NCBI GenBank assembly: GCA_900549295.1
Contig: URNG01000004.1
Coordinates: forward strand, 1-56,662
Direction: 5' to 3'
DNA from: an uncultured Rhodocyclaceae bacterium
GTDB lineage: Bacteria > Pseudomonadota > Gammaproteobacteria > Burkholderiales > Rhodocyclaceae
Length of the DNA: 56,662 nucleotides
The position numbers were made by a program, and so were the translations under genes. The first letter of the stretch is position 1. Each line of letters starts with the position of its first letter. Positions 52,178 to 56,662 of the stretch are shown here, piece by piece. The notes beneath the pieces are model-generated. The model worked only from the letters and a program-made list of their open reading frames with translations. It was not told the DNA's origin and did not search any database.

Positions 52178-53015
52178 ACCTAATCGTCACCTGAGCGCCA
52201 GCCACTTCGCCCGGGGCGCAGTCGACCTGGAACAGCCGTCCGTCCTCCAGGCATACCGCTGTCAGTTGCCGCCCCCACAGACAGCCGGTGTCGAGCGCCA
52301 GATGGTTTTCGGCGCGGCGCAGCCCCAAGGCCGACCAATGCCCGGTAACGAGGCGATAGTCGGCACTTTGCCGCCCCGGCACGGCGAACCATGGCAGATA
52401 ACCGGGCGGGGCGCTCGTCGTTTCGCCCTTGCTGTGAAATTCCATTTCCCCGGCTGCCATACAAAAACGCAGGCGCGTCATGGCATTCACGATGCAGCGC
52501 AGGCGCGCCCAGCCTTGCAGATCGTCCGTCCACGCCGCCGGTTCGCTGCCCCACAGATGGCCGAGAAACTCCCGGTAATCCGGCCCGCGCAAAGCGCTTT
52601 CCACTTCAGCGGCAAGCACCAATGCTTGCGCGACCGACCACTGCGGCAACAACCCGGCATGCACCAGGCAGTCGTTACCAGCGACATGGCACAGCGGCTG
52701 CCAGCGCAGCCAGGTGAGCAAGTCCTCACAATCATCCGCTTCGAGGATTTCCTGCAAGGTGTCGCCCTTGCTGCGCCGCGCCGGCTTGCCATAGGCGAGC
52801 ATCAGCAGATACAGGTCGTGGTTGCCCAGCACCGTCAGCGCCGACTCGCCCAGGCCGCGCACGAAGCGCAGGGTGGCGAGCGAGTGCGGGCCGCGATTGA
52901 CGAGATCGCCGGTCAGCCACAGGCAATCGACCTGCGGATCAAAAGCGCAGGCATCGAGCAAGCGGCGCAGGCTGGCGTAACAGCCTTGGATGTCGCCGAC
53001 TGCGTAAGTACTCAC
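52173..53015 (-). CDS. apaH: Diadenosine tetraphosphatase ApaH
   Basis: A 280-residue metallophosphatase with GDIQG at 7-11, GDLVNRG at 36-42 and GNHD at 64-67. It splits Ap4A into two ADP and removes Np4-type RNA caps. The start is a GTG, immediately after the glmS stop. Its last codons (AGG TGT TAG) run into the cassette core site, so the C-terminal Cys and the stop are donated by the insertion. Length is close to normal, so function is probably kept. Confidence 0.93.
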   Translation of the reverse strand: MSTYAVGDIQGCYASLRRLLDACAFDPQVDCLWLTGDLVNRGPHSLATLRFVRGLGESALTVLGNHDLYLLMLAYGKPARRSKGDTLQEILEADDCEDLLTWLRWQPLCHVAGNDCLVHAGLLPQWSVAQALVLAAEVESALRGPDYREFLGHLWGSEPAAWTDDLQGWARLRCIVNAMTRLRFCMAAGEMEFHSKGETTSAPPGYLPWFAVPGRQSADYRLVTGHWSALGLRRAENHLALDTGCLWGRQLTAVCLEDGRLFQVDCAPGEVAGAQVTIRC

Positions 53016-54839
53016 TTACTCCACCGTGACTGATTTCGCCAGATTGCGCGGCTTGTCCACGTCGGTGCCTTTGACCAACGCCGCATGGTAGGACAGCAAT
53101 TGCAGCGGGATGACGTGCAGGATGGGCGAGAGCAGGCCATAGTGTTCCGGCAGGTGCAGCACATGCACGCCGTCGCTGGCCGTCAGTTCGGCATCGGCGT
53201 CGGCAAAGACGTACAGTTCGCCGCCACGGGCGCGCACTTCCTGCAAATTGGATTTCAGCTTTTCCAGCAACTCGTCGTTCGGAGCCACGGAAATCACCGG
53301 CATTTCGGTATCCACCAGCGCCAGCGGGCCGTGCTTCAACTCGCCGGCGGGATAGGCTTCGGCGTGGATGTAGGAGATTTCCTTCAGTTTCAGCGCGCCT
53401 TCCAGGGCAATCGGGTAGTGCCGGCCACGGCCAAGGAACAGCGCGTGCCGCTTGTCGGCGAAGCGCCGCGCCCAGACGGCGATTTCCGTTTCCAGCGTCA
53501 GCACCTTGTTGACCGCCACCGGCAGGTGGCGCAACTGGTCGAGGTAGGCGGTTTCGTCGGCGGCGCTCAACTGGCCGCGCTGCTTGGCCAGCACCAGCGT
53601 CAGCAGGAACAGCGCCGCCAGTTGTGTGGTGAACGCCTTGGTGGACGCAACGCCGATTTCCGGGCCGGCGCGGGTGATGAAGCGCAGCGCCGATTCGCGC
53701 ACGATGGCCGATTCCGGCACGTTGCAGATCGCCAGCGTTTTGCTCTGGCCGAGCGCCTTGGCGTGGCGCAGCGCGGCGAGCGTATCCGCCGTTTCGCCGG
53801 ATTGCGAAATGGCGACGACCAACTGGCGCGGGTTCGGCACCGACACCCGGTAGCGGTATTCGCTGGCGATTTCCACCGTGCAGGCGACACCGGCGATGCG
53901 CTCGATCCAGTAGCGGGCGGTCATGCCGGAGTGGGCGCTGGTGCCGCAGGCGAGGATCAGGACGTGATCGACATCGGCCAGCAATTGCGCCGCCTGCGCG
54001 CCGAAGATGCCGGACTGGATGCTGTGCGCGCCGCCGACGATTTCCAGCGTATTGGCCAGCGCCTCCGGCTGCTCGAAGATTTCCTTCTGCATGTAGTGGC
54101 GGAATTCGCCCAATTCGACCGCCGCCGCCGACAGTTCGGACACATGCACCGGGCGTTCGACCGGCGTGCCGTCGAGACGGGCAATGCGCACGCTGTTCGC
54201 CGTCAGTTCGGCGATGTCGCCGTTTTCCAGGTACACCATGTTGCGCGTCACCTGCAACAGGGCGGAAGCGTCGGAGGCCGCATAATTGCCGCCCTCACCC
54301 AGGCCGAGCAGCAGCGGCGAGCCTTCGCGGGCGACGATAACGCGCTCCGGCTGCCGGTAATCAATCACCGCAATCGCATACGCCCCCACCAGCCGCTGGC
54401 ACACATGGCGCACGGCAGCAAACAGCTCAGGTTCGGTTTTCAGCGTCGCATCGAGCAGATGCGCGATGCTCTCGGTATCGGTTTCCGAGGTGAATACATA
54501 GCCTTGGGCGCTCAATTCGGCACGCAGGCTTTCGTAGTTTTCGATGATGCCGTTATGCACCACGGCAATGCTGCCGGAAACGTGCGGATGCGCATTGTGT
54601 TCAGCTGGCGCACCGTGCGTGGCCCAGCGGGTGTGGGCGATGCCGGTCTGCGCCATGCAGCCGCTGGCCGCCATCTGCAACTGAGCCACCCGGCCCACGG
54701 CACGCACGCGCTCGATCCGTCCGCTGCCGACCAGTGCCAGTCCCGCCGAGTCATAGCCCCGGTATTCCAGCTTTTTCAGGCCCTCGATCAGGACGGAAAC
54801 GATATTGCTGCCGGCAGCGGCGGCGACGATGCCACACAT
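53016..54839 (-). CDS. glmS: Glutamine-fructose-6-phosphate aminotransferase
   Basis: A 607-residue enzyme with the N-terminal nucleophile Cys2 (MCGIVAAAAGSN), a glutaminase domain (to ~240) and two SIS domains (CGTSAHSGM; SQSGETADTLAALRHAK). It makes glucosamine-6-phosphate for peptidoglycan and LPS. apaH starts right after its stop. No glmS ribozyme-type structure was recognised in the 93-base gap upstream, as expected outside Firmicutes. Confidence 0.97.
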   Translation of the reverse strand: MCGIVAAAAGSNIVSVLIEGLKKLEYRGYDSAGLALVGSGRIERVRAVGRVAQLQMAASGCMAQTGIAHTRWATHGAPAEHNAHPHVSGSIAVVHNGIIENYESLRAELSAQGYVFTSETDTESIAHLLDATLKTEPELFAAVRHVCQRLVGAYAIAVIDYRQPERVIVAREGSPLLLGLGEGGNYAASDASALLQVTRNMVYLENGDIAELTANSVRIARLDGTPVERPVHVSELSAAAVELGEFRHYMQKEIFEQPEALANTLEIVGGAHSIQSGIFGAQAAQLLADVDHVLILACGTSAHSGMTARYWIERIAGVACTVEIASEYRYRVSVPNPRQLVVAISQSGETADTLAALRHAKALGQSKTLAICNVPESAIVRESALRFITRAGPEIGVASTKAFTTQLAALFLLTLVLAKQRGQLSAADETAYLDQLRHLPVAVNKVLTLETEIAVWARRFADKRHALFLGRGRHYPIALEGALKLKEISYIHAEAYPAGELKHGPLALVDTEMPVISVAPNDELLEKLKSNLQEVRARGGELYVFADADAELTASDGVHVLHLPEHYGLLSPILHVIPLQLLSYHAALVKGTDVDKPRNLAKSVTVE

Positions 54840-54897
54840 GGGGACTCCTGCGCGTAAAAAGACGTCATTCTAGCCCAGCCGCCCGGGCACCGCGCTG

Positions 54898-54903
54898 TAC
54901 AAT
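54898..54903 (+). promoter_or_regulatory. Candidate -10 box for argB
   Basis: TACAAT 30 bases before the argB start in the 93-base gap between divergent glmS and argB. No -35 box was clear. Confidence 0.35.
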
Positions 54904-54932
54904 CCCGCCAGCTTTCATTCAGGAGTCCACTC

Positions 54933-55820
54933 ATGCCGCTTTCCACCCTTACTCCCGGCACTCAGGCCGCCGTCCTCGCCGAGGCGCTGCCCTACATCCA
55001 GCGCTTCCACGGCAAGACCATCGTCGTCAAATACGGCGGCAATGCGATGACCGACGAACACCTGAAACGCTGCTTCGCGCGCGACGTGGTGCTCTTGAAG
55101 CTGGTCGGCTTCAACATCGTGGTGGTGCATGGCGGCGGCCCGCAGATCGAAAACCTGCTCGGGCGCGTCGGCAAGAAGGGCGAATTCATCCAGGGCATGC
55201 GCGTCACCGACGCCGAAACCATGGAAGTGGTGGAAATGGTGCTCGGCGGCCAGGTCAACAAGGACGTGGTGAACCTCATCAACCAGGCGGGCGGCAAGGC
55301 TGTCGGCCTGACCGGCAAGGATGGCCGCTTCATCCGCGCCAAGAAGCTCTTGCTGGAAAACAAGGACAATCCGGGCGATCTGATCGACGTCGGCCAGGTG
55401 GGCGACATCACCAAGATCGACCCGTCGCTGATCGCGCTGCTCGAAACCGGCGCCTTCATCCCGGTCATCGCGCCGATCGGCGTCGGCCCGGAAGGCGAAA
55501 CCTACAACATCAACGCCGACGTCGTGGCGGGCAAGATCGCCGAAGTGCTGCGCGCCGAAAAGCTGGTGCTGCTCACCAACACGCCCGGCGTGCTGGACAA
55601 GGCGGGCGAGCTGATTACCGGCATCACGCCGCGCGAAATCGACGCGATGGTCGCCGACGGCACCCTCTCCGGCGGCATGCTGCCGAAAATCGGCTCGGCG
55701 CTCGACGCCGCGCGCAACGGCGTCAATGGCGTGCACATCATCGACGGCCGGGTCGAACACGCGCTGCTGCTCGAAATCCTCACCGATCACGGCGTCGGCA
55801 CCATGATCAAGTCGCACTGA
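54933..55820 (+). CDS. argB: Acetylglutamate kinase
   Basis: A 295-residue amino-acid-kinase-fold enzyme. KYGGNAM near residue 30 is the phosphate loop, and VVHGGGPQIENLL and NINADVVAGKIAEVL bind N-acetylglutamate and ATP. It phosphorylates N-acetylglutamate in arginine synthesis. The N-terminal extension of about 20 residues is of the kind that forms arginine-inhibited hexamers. GGAG lies before the ATG. Confidence 0.96.
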   Translation: MPLSTLTPGTQAAVLAEALPYIQRFHGKTIVVKYGGNAMTDEHLKRCFARDVVLLKLVGFNIVVVHGGGPQIENLLGRVGKKGEFIQGMRVTDAETMEVVEMVLGGQVNKDVVNLINQAGGKAVGLTGKDGRFIRAKKLLLENKDNPGDLIDVGQVGDITKIDPSLIALLETGAFIPVIAPIGVGPEGETYNINADVVAGKIAEVLRAEKLVLLTNTPGVLDKAGELITGITPREIDAMVADGTLSGGMLPKIGSALDAARNGVNGVHIIDGRVEHALLLEILTDHGVGTMIKSH

Positions 55821-55829
55821 AAACGCGCC

Positions 55830-56471
55830 ATGCACGGCGAGCGCGTCTGGCTGTTCGATCTGGACAACACCCTGCACGACGCCTCGCCGCACATCTTTCC
55901 CCGCATCAACCACGCCATGCGCGACTACATCGCGCAGCATCTGGCGCTCGACACCGCCAGCGCCGACCGCCTGCGGATGGATTACTGGCGGCGCTACGGC
56001 GCAACGCTCCTCGGGCTGACGCGGCACCACGCCATTGACCCAGCGCATTTTCTGCACGAAACCCACCGCTTTCCCGATCTTGAACGCCTGATTGCCTTTG
56101 AAAAACCCGTGCGCCGCGCCCTGCGCCGCCTGCCCGGACGCAAGCTGCTGTTCACCAACGCGCCGCTCGCCTACGCCGAGGCCATTCTCGAACTGACCGG
56201 GCTGGACAGCCTCTTTGCCGCCATCTACAGCGTCGAGAACCTCAAGTTCCAGCCCAAGCCGATGACCGCCGCCTACCGCACCCTGCTGCGCGCCGAGCGG
56301 CTTTCGCCCCGGCGCTGCATCATGGTCGAGGACAGCCTCGCCAACCTCGTCACCGCCAAGGCGCTCGGCATGAAAACCGTGTGGGTGAGCGCCAGCTTGC
56401 GCGATTCTCCCAGCGTCGACGTCAGGGTGCGCACAGTGCGCGAATTGCCGCGCCACCTCGGGCGGCTATAA
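55830..56471 (+). CDS. HAD family pyrimidine 5'-nucleotidase-like protein
   Basis: A 213-residue HAD hydrolase with the nucleophile motif FDLDNTL (Asp10, Asp12), FTNAPLAYA as motif II and KPMTAAYRTLL then MVEDSLANL as motifs III and IV. This matches bacterial Ppx/SDT1-like pyrimidine 5'-nucleotidases. It begins 9 bases after argB, so it shares the transcript. The natural substrate is not determined; nucleotides are likely. Confidence 0.87.
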   Translation: MHGERVWLFDLDNTLHDASPHIFPRINHAMRDYIAQHLALDTASADRLRMDYWRRYGATLLGLTRHHAIDPAHFLHETHRFPDLERLIAFEKPVRRALRRLPGRKLLFTNAPLAYAEAILELTGLDSLFAAIYSVENLKFQPKPMTAAYRTLLRAERLSPRRCIMVEDSLANLVTAKALGMKTVWVSASLRDSPSVDVRVRTVRELPRHLGRL

Positions 56472-56472
56472 T
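56467..56472 (+). promoter_or_regulatory. Candidate -10 box for slmA
   Basis: TATAAT overlaps the stop codon of the HAD gene and lies 46 bases before the slmA ATG. No clear -35 box. This suggests slmA can be expressed apart from argB. Confidence 0.4.
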
Positions 56473-56518
56473 CGCCCCCAATAACACATCGCCACAACAA
56501 GAATTCGAGGGACACGAC

Positions 56519-56662
56519 ATGGCTAGCAAACCGGGCGAGCGCCGCCTGCAGATTCTGCAAACCCTGGCTGAAATGCTGGAAACTCCGAAAGGGGAAAAGA
56601 TCACCACCGCCGCACTGGCGGCCCCCCCGGGCCGCTCGGGAAGGGGGCGCCATTGAGCGCTG
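56519..56662 (+). CDS. slmA: SlmA-like nucleoid occlusion regulator, 5' part
   Basis: The first ~35 residues (MASKPGERRLQILQTLAEML, then GEKITTAALAA) match the N-terminus of the TetR-like SlmA, which blocks FtsZ assembly over the nucleoid. The following ~40 bases (from about 56621) do not continue the expected helix-turn-helix and reach an in-frame TGA at 56654. The stretch is a run of C then G bases, so this is more likely poor sequence at the contig end than a real truncation. The ATG follows GAGGGACACGAC. Confidence 0.72.

Noticed and set aside
54840..54932. A riboswitch or ribozyme upstream of glmS
   Set aside because: The gap is only 93 bases, divergent with argB, and no glmS ribozyme core was visible. 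Gram-negative bacteria usually lack it.

Overview
The window is high-GC (about 63-65% in most genes), densely packed bacterial chromosome on one contig. Gene content and order suggest a betaproteobacterium, most plausibly a member of the Rhodocyclales or a close relative. The pointers are a full cbb3-type oxidase locus with assembly genes and an FNR/ANR-like box, a fmdB / DUF502 / aspS / nudB block, a two-domain polyphosphate:AMP phosphotransferase, and a SlmA-type regulator at the right edge. This placement is inference from gene families. No rRNA or tRNA gene, CRISPR array, transposase, integrase or phage gene was seen.

Layout. 1-2798 (minus): motA-motB-cheY-cheA, motility and chemotaxis, with cheA cut by the left edge. 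2994-3533 (plus): a zinc-ribbon Nudix hydrolase. 3608-11931 (minus): the cbb3 oxidase locus in transcription order ccoI-ccoS, terminator, ccoN-O-Q-P, terminator, ccoG-ccoH and a 44-residue DUF3149-type membrane peptide. 11990-16752: an SDR dehydrogenase (minus), malic enzyme maeB (plus) and the peptidoglycan-recycling ligase mpl (minus). 16825-19930 (plus): an unknown protein with a nucleotidyltransferase-like motif, a double-receiver response regulator, an HDOD protein and a DUF599 membrane protein. 20040-25113: LysR regulator with a DUF454 gene (minus), divergent from a TauE/SafE permease joined to malate synthase aceB, then an lrgA-lrgB pair. 25122-28369: a small unknown gene, an exported ankyrin protein, a TonB-like protein, murI and a PsiF-repeat protein. 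28459-34380: icd (minus), a ferredoxin-NADP reductase (plus), then pap-argA and rsmE (minus). 34453-43447 (plus): a thioredoxin-fold protein, a three-PAS GGDEF-EAL protein, fbp, tkt, gap and aspA. 43645-47682 (plus): fmdB-like, DUF502, aspS, a barnase-like secreted RNase, a barstar-like inhibitor and nudB. 47776-53015: an arginine/lysine-type decarboxylase and dcd (minus), waaC (plus), an orphan integron gene cassette, apaH (minus). 53016-56662: glmS (minus), argB and a HAD nucleotidase (plus), and slmA cut by the right edge.

How it fits together. The cells look motile, chemotactic and able to respire at low oxygen. Carbon genes cover the TCA/glyoxylate and gluconeogenic side (icd, aceB, maeB, fbp, tkt, gap, aspA). 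No rubisco, phosphoribulokinase or pgk lies in the window, so a Calvin cycle cannot be claimed from it. argA and argB, two arginine-synthesis steps, are far apart here.

The most unusual feature is at about 51777-52177, where a single integron-type gene cassette with no integrase lies between the convergent genes waaC and apaH. Its attC remnant and opposite core site overlap or supply the stop codons of both neighbours, and its base composition is clearly lower in GC. The second point of interest is a complete barnase/barstar-like RNase-inhibitor pair placed inside the otherwise housekeeping aspS-nudB block.
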